Assembly: GCF_040183065.1 (NCBI RefSeq)
Contig: NC_091122.1
Location: 153,750,455-153,814,454, forward strand
DNA length: 64,000 bases
Origin: Periplaneta americana
Lineage: Eukaryota > Arthropoda > Insecta > Blattodea > Blattidae
Direction of reading: 5' to 3'
Under the pieces are notes generated by a model. It was not told where the DNA came from and ran no database searches. It saw only the letters and a list, made by a program, of their open reading frames with translations. Every line of letters starts with the position of its first letter. Position 1 is the first letter of the stretch. Both the position numbers and the translations under genes were made by a program. This document shows positions 21,357 through 33,175 of the stretch, piece after piece.

Positions 21357-22255
21357 AGGCTGGTTCACAATAAACCGGGAATGAGAACCAGAATGAAAAC
21401 GAGAAGCAGAGGACGTGAATATGAAAATTTTTTATTCACAATAAACCGAGAACGTAGAAGACTATGCATGTCTATAAGCATGTCAATAACGATATGTAAA
21501 GTCGATATTACGCATTCTGATGTTATTTGTGTATAATTGACCAATGGCGTTCTCTCATGAGTACAAGGCAGCCAACATAAACACAAGTTAACCAACTTCG
21601 AAATTTCAACTGAAACATTTCATTAGGTACGGTACTATAAATATGCCCATGCATCTTTATTATCACAACCTATTTTAAGTCTACTATAACGTAAAATAAT
21701 TAGAGAAGAAATATTTGTAATTGAACAAAAATGAACACAACAGTAGTTATTGAATTGAAGCATGAATATGTAGGCCTAGTGTGTAATACAACCAATACAG
21801 TAATAAAATATGATTCACTTACGATCGGTGTTCAAAGATGAAGCTATTGAAAGCCACGTATTCTCCTTCATTTTCTCATCTTTATACGAGGCGCGCCGCT
21901 TATCGTAAACGTGAGGATTTTCCTCAACACTCAATATTAGAATCTCATCAAATAAAACTTGCTCCATGATGCACAGCACAGAACAAAATAATGCATAGGT
22001 TATGTCACGATCTTCTTGCTACAAAATATACGACGACAAAATAGCTTTTAGATGGCAGTAGAATGAATCTAGTGGGCTGTGATCAGAAACGTCAATGCCA
22101 AAGTCGAAACTTGGCCAACTCTCCGTTCCCGATCTCGGGCTCCGGCAAGCTTTTCGTTAATTGTTAATGCTCACATTTAAATGTACACATTTTAACAATT
22201 TTACCGTTTTCGTTTTCGTTCCGATTCTCATTTCCGGTTTATTGTGAACCAGCCT
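21357..22255. mobile_element. PIF/Harbinger-like non-autonomous element, 899 bp
   Basis: The termini AGGCTGGTTCACAATAAACC and GGTTTATTGTGAACCAGCCT are perfect over 20 bases and flanked by TTA at 21354-21356 and 22256-22258. The next bases (GGGAATGAGAA / TTCTCATTTCC) remain complementary. A TTCACAA core in the terminal repeat and a 3-base TWA duplication fit PIF/Harbinger. The frame at 21365-21595 has no transposase motif. Confidence 0.88.
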
Positions 22256-22258
22256 TTA

Positions 22259-23011
22259 CTTCCTACAAGTTTGGTAAAACTCACTTTCTGTTCTTTGTTA
22301 TGAATTATATTACATATTACGTCTATCTCCTTTTTCAACCAGGATTTGAACTCTGGCCCACTCGTTTCACGGTCATCTATTGTGTTAATGAATATGTCTT
22401 GAATTTTTCAATTTTCAAGAAAGTGTGTGTTAATTATGGGCTAAAGAAATGGAGTGTCTAGTAGAAAAAATCGGGGTAGGCAGTATCGGAAACATAGCTG
22501 TAAGTTGGATGCCTGAATACGTTGCTGATAGAATTGCTGTTAAGGTGAATGTCAACAGTAACAATTAACATATCTTCTTTCCAGATATCCTGAAAACCAA
22601 GCCTGTATTGGGACTCCTTAAAACATCTTAAAAATCTGCAAACAATATTCTTCAACATGCTTTTTTCCTAATTAGAATCTGACTACTACTTTTTGAGTTA
22701 TTATTAAGTAAAAAAAATGCGAAAATATTCTGCTTCATTGAAAGTCTACATAAGTAACGCCTTCTTCCGTTATTGGCTGACAATTAGGAAGGAGGAGGTG
22801 AATAGTATTATTGTGTCACTCTTTAAGATTGACGCATGCGCAGAACAACGGAGTTTACTAAGTTGTTCCCCTATAGATATAATGTTTCGTCATAGCTGTT
22901 TATATTACTACGGCAACCTTGCGGTATTCGTACGGAAAAGAGAATCATAACAATGTTTTTGCTGCACGAGTACAGCAAAGAACTTTCTAACCAACAATGT
23001 GTTATGAAAAG
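22259..23011. other. Intergenic, nothing recognised
   Basis: Short frames only (22458-22658 minus, 22717-22950 plus), without motifs. Confidence 0.4.
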
Positions 23012-23014
23012 TAA

Positions 23015-23401
23015 AGGCTCATTCACAATGAAAATTAAACATAACGTAAGCGTTTACTTAAGAATATAAACGTTACATTAAAATCAAGAAGTCATACCAT
23101 CATTCACGATGGGAACATAAACATAACAGCAAACATACTTGGTAACCATGGAAACATAACAACGACGCCATTTTCTCATATTCTGTCGCATACTTCAGCG
23201 CTCCACGATTGTGTTCTGTTTGCAAATCACGCAAGCATAAGCATGAAAGTTTGGAGTTTGCAAACTTTCATGTTAACGTCTTACGGTAATGTTTATGTCA
23301 ATGCTTATGTGAATCATTGTGAATGATCCCATTTGGTAGCCTGGGCGCAAACTTCTGTGTTTATGTTACGGTTATGTTTAATTTTCATTGTCAATGGGCC
23401 T
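23015..23401. mobile_element. PIF/Harbinger-like MITE, 387 bp
   Basis: The ends AGGCTCATTCACAATGAAAA and TTTTCATTGTCAATGGGCCT are inverted with three mismatches, flanked by TAA at 23012-23014 and 23402-23404. The complementarity extends through TTAAACATAAC. The terminal motif and duplication resemble the larger element at 21357. Confidence 0.88.
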
Positions 23402-23404
23402 TAA

Positions 23405-24084
23405 CAATTTCCATGTAGATATGCAAGAAAATATAGTTAATGTTAATATTATGTAGTCTGTGTGACTGATTTTACACTTTTTTTTTTCTCAAGAATTGGC
23501 CCACGTGGAACGCATTCTTTCAACAGCATTTCGCCACTGCTCATACAGCAAACATTTCCCTACAAGAAATTAATAAAGAGATTCAGAATAGAGTCACTGA
23601 TGTTAATCTGTGGATTCCTCGATCTTCCAACCTGGTCTACTGTGGTTTTCAACTTAGGCGTTAATTGAAAGATCTATCGTAGAGTATTTTGGAAAGGAAA
23701 GAAAAGAAACTACCAGACGAGACTATATGTGAAACTTCGAACTATCTGAACTGGAGATAAGGCATTACCATGAAGCAGAAACTTTGCTTAGCACTTAACA
23801 AATACAAGATATGTAAAGTTGAACAAATATTGAGCGATAAGAATGAAGATTGATGCTTGTTTTGTGTTATATTTTTTGCTGCTTGTTAAGTTGATTTATG
23901 ATAGCAATAGCTTTGAAAGGTGATCGTATTTCTATCACTGCTTATCAAAGTATAGCTAAGTCTGGTGTCTACTGACGGAGATATTTATACCTAGATTACA
24001 TTTGACGTGATGGATGAGTATATGTGAACGTCAAGCTTTTAGTTCTTTACTGTCTCGTTACACCAACTATGAAGATCAAGTCTG
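23405..24084. other. Intergenic, nothing recognised
   Basis: The frame at 23462-23668 has no recognisable motif. Confidence 0.4.
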
Positions 24085-24250
24085 GAGAAGCTGCGAAAAA
24101 TGTATTTTAAGATTTCCACGGAAATACGCGCATTGTTACTGATACCGGGGGGGGGGGTCATCCCAACAAATCTCCATCGTGGTTGTAGCGTAGACCAGCC
24201 TCCTATGGCGCACCCTGGGCAACGACTCTGTCGGTAAATTGGTCTACACA
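24085..24250. repeat. Dispersed repeat shared with 56275-56440
   Basis: GCGTAGACCAGCCTCCTATG through GGTCTACAC matches GTAGACCCACCGCCTGTGGT through GGTCTACGC at 56.4 kb, in the same orientation and with the same spacing. A poly-G run lies at 24147-24156. Possibly a retrotransposon 3' region; the family is unknown. Confidence 0.6.
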
Positions 24251-24259
24251 ACTGACTTA

Positions 24260-24519
24260 GCCACCGGGGTACCTCAATCTGCTAAGGCGCTTGTCTGCCG
24301 ATCCGGACTTGTGCTCGGGCGTGGATTCGAATCCCGCTTTGGCTGATTACCTGGTTAGGTTTTTACGAGGTTTACCCCTACAGTAAGGCGAATGTCAGGT
24401 AATTCATGGCGAATCCTCGGCCTCATCTCGCCAAATACTATCTCGCTCTTATCAACACCATCAACGCTAAATTATCTAGTAGTTGATACTGCGTCGTTAA
24501 ATAGCCAAGTAAAAAAAAA
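24260..24519 (+). mobile_element. tRNA-derived SINE
   Basis: It begins GCCACCGGGGTACCTCAATC, has box-A-like CTGCTAAGGCG and box-B GGATTCGAATCCCG, then a body with TACCTGGTTAGGTTTTTACG. It ends GCGTCGTTAAATAGCCAAGT plus A9. The tail motif CGTCGTxAAATA is shared with the SINE at 15.5 kb, while the tRNA-like head differs. Confidence 0.88.
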
Positions 24520-24767
24520 CTGGTTTCTTATGGGTAACGATGAACATTCAATACCCGCCATTGGTAAAAGAAAAAGTATCACTGACTTTGGGCATGCAAT
24601 CTATAGGACTTTCTCCTAAACTATTTTACACATTTTATCCATATTCGGTATCTACGAGTCAACTTATCCGGAACTGACGAATATGAAATGAGACGTTAGG
24701 TTTAAAAATCTTTCTCATACAGTTTCTACGCTTTTCCATAAACCACAAAACAATTTTTGTAAGGTAT

Positions 24768-25383
24768 TATTCATTCATTCATTCATTCATTCATTCATTC
24801 ATTCATTCATTCATTCATTCATTCATTCATTCATTCATTCATTCATTCATTCATTCATTTATTTACTTATTTATTTATTTATTTACTTATTTAGTGATTT
24901 ACTTATTTATTAATTTACTTATTTATTTATTTACTTATTTATTTATATTTACTTATTTATTTATATGTTCATTTATTTACTTATACATTTACTTATTTAT
25001 TTACTTACTTATTTATTTGCTTATTTACTTATTTATTTATTTATTTACTTATTTAGTGATTTACTTATTTATTAATTTACTTATTTATTTATTTACTTAT
25101 TTATTTATTTACTTATTTATTTATATTTACTTATGTATTTACTTGTTCATTTATTTACTTATTTACTTACTTATTTATTTGCTTATTTACTTAATTATTT
25201 ATTTATTTACTTATTTAGTGATTTACTTATTTATTAATTTACTTATTTATTTATTTATTTACTTATTTATTTATATTTACTTATGTATTTACTTGTTCAT
25301 TTATTTACTTATTCATTTACTTATTTATTTACTTATTTACTTACTTATTTATTTGCTTATTTACTTAATTATTTATTTATTTA
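24768..25383. repeat. Tetranucleotide array, (ATTC)n then TTTA/TTAC mosaic
   Basis: About 22 ATTC units (to about 24858) are followed by more than 500 bases of interspersed TTTA and TTAC units. Internal higher-order duplication is visible: a block beginning TTAGTGATTTACTTATTTAT recurs at about 24892, 25053 and 25215. The frames of Leu/Ile/Tyr/Phe are artefacts. Confidence 0.95.
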
Positions 25384-25980
25384 TACGGTTCGTTCTCTCA
25401 TCGCAGCTTCTATCCGTCAGAATGCTTCCTATGAGGTTTATGAGGAGGTTGGTTGCGTCTCTTCTGATGGCTCTACTAGACGGCCTGATATCATCATAAT
25501 TGATCGGCAGAAGGATAAGGGTGTCATTCTTGATCCCACAATCCGTTTTGAGATGCATGAGCAACAGCCACAAGAGGTGTGTCGTGAAAAACAAGTCCTA
25601 TATGAGCCTTGTTGTCAGCATCTTGGAGTACAATACCACATTACACATTGGACAGTTTTTGGGCTCATGTTCGGTGCCCGTGGCACGATCCCACGTGAAA
25701 CTTTAAATCAACTTAAACAATATAAAATTTCTGATGCAACGATTGATGCCATAGGATCTCACGTGTTAAAATCATCCTTAGCTATAATTAGTAATAATTT
25801 GTACCCAACAAAATTTTTATTGTAAATGATTTCCTACGTTTTCTTATCTTAATGTTTTTTCTTTTTCTTTCCAAGTGTCACAAAATTGTTTTGTTTACTT
25901 ATTATTCTTTATGAATTGATTAGTAGGCCGATCTATCGAACCCTTATTTAGGGCGGCTTTTGTTTATACAAATTATCTAT
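25384..25980 (+). pseudogene. 5'-truncated R2-type non-LTR retrotransposon (endonuclease domain)
   Basis: The open frame runs to 25825 and begins abruptly after the tetranucleotide array. It contains VRSLIAASIRQNASYEVYEE, VGCVSSDGSTRRPDIIIIDR, VILDPTIRFE, REKQVLYEP and VFGLMFGARGTIP. PD...D with a downstream EK matches the layout of the restriction-like endonuclease of R2-clade elements, which nicks the target for target-primed reverse transcription. The zinc-knuckle and reverse transcriptase are missing. About 150 bases of 3' untranslated sequence follow. Confidence 0.85.
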
Positions 25981-26027
25981 CTCTTTTATTTATTTATCTA
26001 TCTATTTACTTATTTATTTATGAACAT

Positions 26028-26780
26028 AACAGGCAAAGTCCTATTACAAAGTTCAAGACTTATAATTTACATAATTTATAAAACATAAACAAGGAAAAGG
26101 AAACATACTCTTATTAAAAACAGAAATAAAATAGAAGAGAGAAAAAGAAAAAAAATTGAAAATAAGGTGTAAACATAGCTTGAGACTAACTTCACTAATA
26201 ACAATATTTTGCAAAATATAACAAATTATTCAAATTATTCTGTATTCAGAAAAACTCATATTGAAAATATCAACATTCGAATGAGGATGTAATTTGTTGC
26301 ATAATTGTAACATTTGGAAAACTGAGGAATTTTTGTGTGATTCAGTATTTGCTCTTGGTATGAAAAATAAAATTCGAAGTTTTGTATTAAGCTTGAATGC
26401 AAATAATGTTATATAATAAAGTAAACTAATACAGTTCAACTTATTGTTAATAATTTTATAAAGAAAGTTTAAAGTTTGACAATTTCGTCTAATTTGCAAA
26501 CTAGTAAAATGGAAATGTTGAAGCATTGTGGAATAACTCTCACAAATAGCGTAATTATTGTAAAATCTGTAATATAATCACTTTAGAAATTTATTTTGAA
26601 TTATTTCTAGTAAAAAAAACTATATTGTTAGTAACTGGATTCCAGATAATCGCAGCATACTCTAATTTAGATCTAACAATGGAATTATACAAAATCATTT
26701 TAGATTTTGCTTTAAATTTACAAGAATTTCTCATAACAAAACCTGAACTTTTATAATGTTTGATAATCTACTTAAACCTA
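26028..26780 (-). pseudogene. Jockey/CR1-like non-LTR retrotransposon, C-terminal relic
   Basis: On the minus strand, VMRNSCKFKAKSKMILYNSI and VRSKLEYAAIIWNPVTNNI (the LVRS.LEYAS.IWNP motif of the post-RT region) are followed after stops and frameshifts by RRNCQTLNFLYKIINNKLNC, PRANTESHKNS and LHPHSNVDIFNMSFSEYR (26230-26526). The order and motifs fit Jockey/CR1-type ORF2 C-termini. It is 5'-truncated and broken. Confidence 0.75.
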
Positions 26781-27688
26781 CGTGTTAAAAAGCAATAAAA
26801 TAGAAGAAGAAAATCAGTCTGCAAAGATTCAGCCTTAAAACTACACAAACTAACAAAATAATGTACTGTATAATATTTTTGATAAGATGTTGATTGGAAC
26901 CGTTCACTGAATAACATCCAATTTCTTGATTGCAGTAATCGATAATCATATATTTCAACTTACAATGTCTGAATAGGTTAAGTATTCATAAGTTTACAAT
27001 TATTAACATTTTATGAGCGAATTTGGGAGATATGTAATTTAAATTTTTTATTTTATTCACGAAATAGTCCTAATAAAATGTCAATAATTGTCTGAGATTG
27101 CTATAGATAAATATATTCAATTTCGATAAAGTTTAATATCGATCGGTCAGTGAAAAAAAAATAAAAACACATGTTTTTGCAAGGGTCGTTCGACAAGGAC
27201 ATTTATGCGGATATGGTAAGTACATTGAGGGATCAATGTCCTTCATACGCCATGAAAAATTGGGTTGCGGAATTTAGGAGAGGAAAAAACTATTTTAAAT
27301 TATAACTTACATGTCTTACGAATGATAATTAAAGAAAATAAACTTTACGCACAAGTAATATTTCTAACACAATATGAGAAAGATCGTAGTTTTTTTTCGA
27401 GACGCGAAAAATACATAACAGGAAAGTGTCATCTGCGTGATACTGGTTATTTTTTTATGTCTGCTTGTACTCAACGCTGTTAACCCAGTTTCGCTTTGTC
27501 CGTTAGGTTTATCGACTTCCATAACCTTCGTAACAATGCTGAGGTCTGATTTCTACTTTCTTGATTCGAGCATCAGATTCTGCTGCAGGCTAACAGACAT
27601 TCGTGCAAAGCAGTAACACGAGCGAGAAAACTCGCTGGCACTTTTAATGTGGAGCGACTGTATTCAAGAGTCAGATTCGTTAAGTACC
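26781..27688. other. Intergenic, no gene assigned
   Basis: 27180-27290 reads (M)FLQGSFDKDIYADMVSTLRD-like in one frame, but I could not extend it to a known domain. Confidence 0.35.
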
Positions 27689-28005
27689 GTAAAACCACAG
27701 TCTACTATATACAGTCGCGAAGCTCAATATGTAGTAAAAATGCAAACATGGGTAGTTGCCCACCACTAGGATCGCTACTATCGCCTCATCATCGCAGATC
27801 TCTCTCCTAGTAGACGACAAAATATGTTACACTTTCGTTGTCGTGTTCTTTTGGAAAAATTAACACCTTCCTTCCATTATTGAAATATTAAATGCATAAA
27901 GTTAATTTATTATTTTAATGAAGTATATTAAATTCCACCATAAACTCGAAGATACCTGCAAGAAATAAGTTAATATAATTTTTGTTTGTGCAAAACGAAC
28001 TGAAA

Positions 28006-28009
<4 letters not shown>

Positions 28010-28061
<52 letters not shown>
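28010..28061. repeat. (AT)n microsatellite
   Basis: About 25 AT units inside the 2.25-kb element. Confidence 0.93.
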
Positions 28062-28065
<4 letters not shown>

Positions 28066-29482
28066 GAACTGGTAATGGAAATTACGGGAAAACGGCTGAA
28101 CGGATTTTAATAAATGACCCCTCATTTTGAAGCTTGGAGCCCAAAGTTTTTCGGAAAAGTAGTAGTTTTCAGTGAAATGTCAATTTTCCTACATAATTTT
28201 CCTATTTTCCAAAATCCATCTGTTGTCAGTTTTGAGAACTAATTTTATCGAATCACGGCCGACTTGATTGAATTTCAGAACAAAACACACACTACAATAA
28301 ACAATAGGCTATTACACGAAGGCCATGACCTGCAGGATTGCCGACATATTTAGAGCTCAATTCAATTTGTTATTAAAAACTGATTATGCAGTATATAATA
28401 ACTTTCTGAGTACAGCTGTGTATTGGATATTCAAATCTACGAAACTTGAGGTGGTTTGATGACATTATTATCATTAGAAATTAAATATTATTATAGTTAA
28501 TATCATGATGCATCTATTTTTCATTAATTGTACATAATATTGATGCTATATTGATGACATGAAAGTGAAACGTTTTGAGGTTATGTAAGTAAATGTAGAG
28601 AATATCTAAATTTAGATCTTCATTTCTATAATTTACTGAGTGGCTGCTATATATAACTACAAAACTTAAGTAAGATAATAATATTGTTATTAAGAATCAA
28701 ATATTTTTATACTTATTAGCCCAGTGGGGTTGGGTCTTTTTCCATATACTTAATGGCGGTGTAGTGTAGATATTGATATGTGTCATTGTCTTCAGTATTG
28801 GCTCGACAGAGCGCAAAAATTACAGTTCCTAAGGAAAGATCAAAAGGTATTACTTACTGATAAAATAAGAGGCCTAGAAAATTTTGTAGTCTCCAGATCA
28901 TTTCAGCAAGATCTCTTAGTAGGATAAAATGATTTTACTCTCTACATTTCAAGTTCTACATGCAGCAGTTATACGAAAATGCAATTGTTCGAAAGCTTAG
29001 CAAACCTGACATTTTTTTTTTTTAACTTTCGCCTACAATCCACAATGACCTGAAATAGCTACTGCTATCGTCCTGACATTGATACTTGCGTTTTCGCGTT
29101 GAAACTCAAAAACTGAAGTTGGATAGGTTCAAGAGAAAGTATTTGGTCTAAAAAAATCCATTCAGAGGGAGTATGTTTCATTATTATGGAAACAAATAAC
29201 TATCAAAAGTCAAGTTTTCTTCATTGAAAATAAATCTGAAAAATGTTTATTTGAACGTCTAACGAACTTAGTTTGCAGCAGCATTTGCTGCACAAGCCAC
29301 TAGTTTACTATAATCGCTTCACTCATTCAAGATTATAGCGATAATTAACTACGAAACCAATAAATATTAATTTGCATTTCCCTTTACAGCAATAATAATG
29401 GAAATATGAATTAATGGAGTAACTTACGTGTACCGGTACTTGTAGTGTAGGCTTACGTAGTTAACAAAGTGGGATGAGGTTA

Positions 29483-29717
29483 AGCAATAATAATAACACC
29501 AGAATTGAAAATAAAACGTGATCTTTAAATTTTTCTACGTCTCTAGTAAAGTAACAAATAAAAATAACAACAAAATTAACAGCTATAATTAAAAACATAT
29601 CCTTTGAAAAAAAAAGTAGGCCTAAGCAATAATAATCCCATCAGAATTTAAAATAAAACGTGATCAATAAATTTCATTAAAACAAACTTAATTTTTCTAC
29701 GTCTCTAGTAAAATATT
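29483..29717. repeat. Local direct duplication
   Basis: AAGCAATAATAATAACACCAG...AAAATAAAACGTGATC...TTTTTCTACGTCTCTAGTAA at 29483-29556 recurs with a small insertion at 29624-29717. Confidence 0.85.
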
Positions 29718-30215
29718 ATTATTCCAATTATTGTATTTTAGCCATAAACATTTTCATTACAACCAATAACGAACATTTCACAAGCATCAATGTGAAATAC
29801 GCAACGAGCTAGCACTCGATGGAAATACGACACTGTCCAAAGTCGACCGTGGACAGTCTATTGTTTCTAGTTGCTAACCGCTTGGAGCGCTTTATCACGA
29901 GATTTGCAAAAAATCACCTCAAGCTTCGCGACTGTATATAGTAGACTGTGGTAAAACTATGAAGGGTAGTGGCGTTGCATCGCTAGAAATTATAGATAAG
30001 GAATACGAAAGGGTTCCTGAACCAAGGAAGGTTAAGAGATTAAATTCAATAGGTCAATGTTGGCTTGGCTTACTCGTATGTTTTCCCCGAAATATACACC
30101 CAGTAGAATCCATCAGTAACTTCGGGGTATTGTGTGTCTACTCATAAAATTCCTACAGTCCAGAAGTTAGGCACAATATCTTTTCAACTGACTATATATA
30201 AACGAAAGAGTTTAA

Positions 30216-30916
30216 GGGGGAAAGTACACCATTGGTCTATAAAAATTTAGTGAAATTAATATTTGTATATCTCAACTACTATAAATGCTAAATGAACAAA
30301 ACTTTTCATGCTTAATATACATACATTACACTTTATAAAACATTATTCAGAATATTAAAATAGCTAATAATTACCTGTAAAAATAATATCAAATTTGTAT
30401 AATTTTTTACAACACTAAAGCATTTACATAATAAAACCTACAATAATTAATTATCCGCATGATTTTTTACATAATTATTCTAAACACCTATATCAACAAC
30501 ATAGTTTAGGATCTTTTACCTGTTCCTTCAGGAAATATTTTTTTCTTAATAAAAGATTTTATACAATTTAATATTGAAGGTAACGATTAAAAAACATTTC
30601 TTGAAGGAATAGATGAAAGATCCTAGACTATATTGTTAATGTAGGTCTTTAAAACATTACAGTAAAAGAATCATGCAGATATTTAATTAATTGTAGGGTA
30701 TATTTTATTATGTAAATGCTTTACGGTTGTAAAAAATGCAAATTTGATATTATTTTTACAGATAATTATTAGCTATTTTAATGCTCTGAATAATGCTTTA
30801 TAAAGTGTAATGTATGTATATTAAACATGAAAAGTTTTATTTAGCTTTCATAGTAGCTGAGCTATAAAAAAAATGAGTTTCACTCAATTTTTGCAGGCCA
30901 ATGGTGAACTTTCCCC
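30216..30916. mobile_element. TTAA-flanked foldback element, copy 2
   Basis: TTAA lies at 30212-30215 and 30917-30920. The ends GGGGGAAAGTACACCATTGG and CCAATGGTGAACTTTCCCC are inverted. The arms pair almost throughout: TACATACATTACACTTTATA / TATAAAGTGTAATGTATGTA, AATATTAAAATAGCTAATAA / TTATTAGCTATTTTAATGCT. The centre lies near 30540-30600. No coding frame. Confidence 0.88.
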
Positions 30917-30952
30917 TTAATAAACACAAGATAACACTGAATAGAAAATGGA

Positions 30953-31051
30953 CAGAAGAGAAGAGAAGAGAAGAGAAGAGAAGAGAAGAGAAGAGAAGAG
31001 AAGAGAAGAGAAGAGAAGAGAAGAGAAGAGAAGAGAAGAGAAGAGAAGAGA
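30953..31051. repeat. (AAGAG)n microsatellite
   Basis: About 20 perfect pentamer units. A looser GA-rich tract continues to about 31258 and produces the minus-strand Ser/Leu/Phe frames. Confidence 0.95.
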
Positions 31052-31258
31052 CAAGTCACGATAAGATTAAAAAGTGATGGGAGATAAGATTAGAATAGCG
31101 AAGAAAAAAGATTAGGCATTAGATATTAGAAAAGATAAGTGGAGAAAAGAAATAGATGTAAGAATACAAAAAGAAAGAGAGGAAACAAGGGACAAGATAT
31201 GACAGAAGACAATGAGAGAAAGAAAGAGCGAGAGAGAAAGAGACAGAGAGAGAGAGTG

Positions 31259-31914
31259 TGGCAAGCTGTGGAGGATGCAGACATAAGAACAGACGAAAAA
31301 ACAGAAAAGAGATGACATAAGATAACAAAAGAGAAGAATGGGAATGCGAGGAATAGTACTTATATACAATAATGTTGAATAAACATGACTTAACTAGCAA
31401 GGAATTGTAAGCAAATCATTGAGAAAGAACTTACAAGCCATCTATCGACCACCAGAAAGGGGGAATGGTGTGAAGGAGGTGTGGTTATCGATATTTTAAT
31501 ACATTATCCCTGTCACATTTCGTATGCTAACCAATGAACATTGCAGAATAGAGAATTGCCGTGTACCAATCGATTTGTCTGCCCCAACCTAGAACCATTG
31601 TTCGCGGCAAACAGGAAATCATACCCTACAGAAATATGTTCGAGGTGCCGAATGAGGGATCCTTAATTACGAAATTGCATGCTGACTTTCAAAGGTCTTG
31701 CTGCTGGTCTTATTGTTTGACCCTGGAAATCAGATTTTACTCTAACATAACAATCGCATAATTACTGACATACAGTATAATTTTTAACTTCTTATTCGTA
31801 ATAGGCCTACATTCTTTGTCGAGGACAATGGTTTCGTGATTATCGCGTCTGTCTTTTATTCAGGAGATCCGGAATCGATCCTGACTTAGGTTTTTCGTGG
31901 TTTCCTAAATCTCT
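31259..31914. other. Intergenic, nothing recognised
   Basis: The frame at 31561-31761 has no recognisable motif. Confidence 0.4.
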
Positions 31915-31928
31915 CCAGTACCAATTAC

Positions 31929-32709
31929 TTACTTACAAATGGCTTTTAAGGAACCCGAAGGTTCATTGCCGCCCTCACATAAGCCCGCCAGCGGTCCCTA
32001 TCCTGTGCAAGATTAATCCAGTCTCTATCATCATACCCCACCTCCCTCAAATCCATTTTAATATTATCCTCCCATCTACGTCTCGGCCTCCCTAAAGGTC
32101 TTTTTCCCTCTGGTCTCCCAACTAACACTCTATATGCATTTCTGGATTCGCCCATACGTGCTACATGCCCTGCCCATCTCAAACGTCTGGATTTAATGTT
32201 CCTAATTATGTCAGGTGAAGAATACAATGCGTGCAGTTCTGTGTTGTGTAACTTTCTCCATTCTCCTGTAACTTCATCCCGCTTAGCCCCAAATATTTTC
32301 CTTAGCACCTTATTCTCAAACACCCTGAACCTATGTTCCTCTCTCAGAGTGAGAGTCCAAGTTTCACAACCATACAGAAGAACCGGTAATATAACTGTTT
32401 TATAAATTCTAACTTTCAGATTTTTGGACAGCAGACTGGATGATAAGAGCTTCTCAACCGAATAATAACACGCATTTCCCATATTTATTCTGCGTTTAAT
32501 TTCCTCCCGAGTGTCATTTATATTTGTTACTGTTGCTCCAAGATATTTGAATTTTTCCACCTCTTCGAAGGATAAATCTCCAATTTTTATATTTCCATTT
32601 CGTACAATATTCTGGTCACGAGACATAATCATATACTTTGTCTTTTCGGGATTTACTTCCAAACCGATCGCTCTACTTGCTTCAAGTAAAATTTCCGTGT
32701 TTTCCCTAA
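31929..32709 (-). mobile_element. 5'-truncated RTE-like non-LTR retrotransposon, copy B
   Basis: CCAGTACCAATTAC is duplicated exactly at 31915-31928 and 32710-32723. The 3' tail in element orientation is (GTAA)n. The insert is a longer version of copy A at 12301-12874. Confidence 0.93.
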
Positions 32710-32719
32710 CCAGTACCAA
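31946..32719 (-). pseudogene. Non-LTR ORF2 fragment, RT thumb to C-terminus
   Basis: An uninterrupted 257-residue frame. IGLEVNPEKTKYMIMSRDQN and VEKFKYLGATV are the end of the reverse transcriptase. LPVLLYGCETWTL, FENKVLRKIFGAKRDEVTGE, LRWAGHVARMGESRNAYRVL and GRPEGKRPLGRPRRRWEDNI are the C-terminal region. There are no stops or frameshifts in 257 codons, so the insertion is young. The first ten codons read into the flanking duplication. The catalytic YADD is lost by 5' truncation. Confidence 0.92.
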
Positions 32720-32866
32720 TTACAAGGACTTTTTTTGTTACTAGAAAACTAGGTTTAGGAACTTTAAAATTTTCACTAAACTACGTACAGTCTGTATTCT
32801 ACAGAGTAAGCCTATTTATTTAACGACATTTTTCTATCCTACATAGGCCTAAAATTTCAAATTTGT

Positions 32867-33130
32867 GATATGATATGATATGTGATATGATATGATATGA
32901 TATGATATATGATATATGACATGATATGATGTGATATGATACGGTGTATGGTATGGTTATGGTTATGGTATGATATATATGGTATGATATGGTATGGTAT
33001 GGTTGTGGTATGGTATGGAATAATATGATATATGCTATGATATATCATATACATGGTATGGTATGAAATGATATGATATATATGATATGATATATCATAT
33101 ATATGGTATGGTATGGTATGATATGATATG
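32867..33130. repeat. (TGATA)n satellite-like array, left part
   Basis: Variable TGATA/TGGTA/TATGA units. The same pattern resumes at 34546-34600 on the far side of a retrotransposon fragment. Confidence 0.9.
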
Positions 33131-33175
33131 TATACTGCAAGTGGGCAAGCACCCGGTAGCAGTGGTAGCCTATAC

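Larger units (their letters stand above)
27696..29950. mobile_element. CACAGTCTA-family element, 2.25 kb, 7-bp duplication
   Basis: GTAAAAC is duplicated at 27689-27695 and 29951-29957. The termini CACAGTCTACTATATACAGT (continuing CGCGAAGCT) and the inverse ending TATATAGTAGACTGTG are near-perfect. The outer 100 bases or so match the 182-bp MITE at 41844-42025 (for example CCACTAGGATCGCTACTATC). The interior holds an AT microsatellite and a local duplication but no transposase frame that I recognise. Confidence 0.9.

Noticed and set aside
24894-25499. 201-codon hydrophobic frame of Leu/Ile/Tyr/Phe
   Set aside because: It is a product of the TTTA/TTAC array. Only the part after 25384 has protein-like content, and it belongs to the retrotransposon in another frame.
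31112-31400. Ser/Leu/Phe-rich minus-strand frames resembling membrane proteins
   Set aside because: They arise from the GA-rich tract at 31060-31260.
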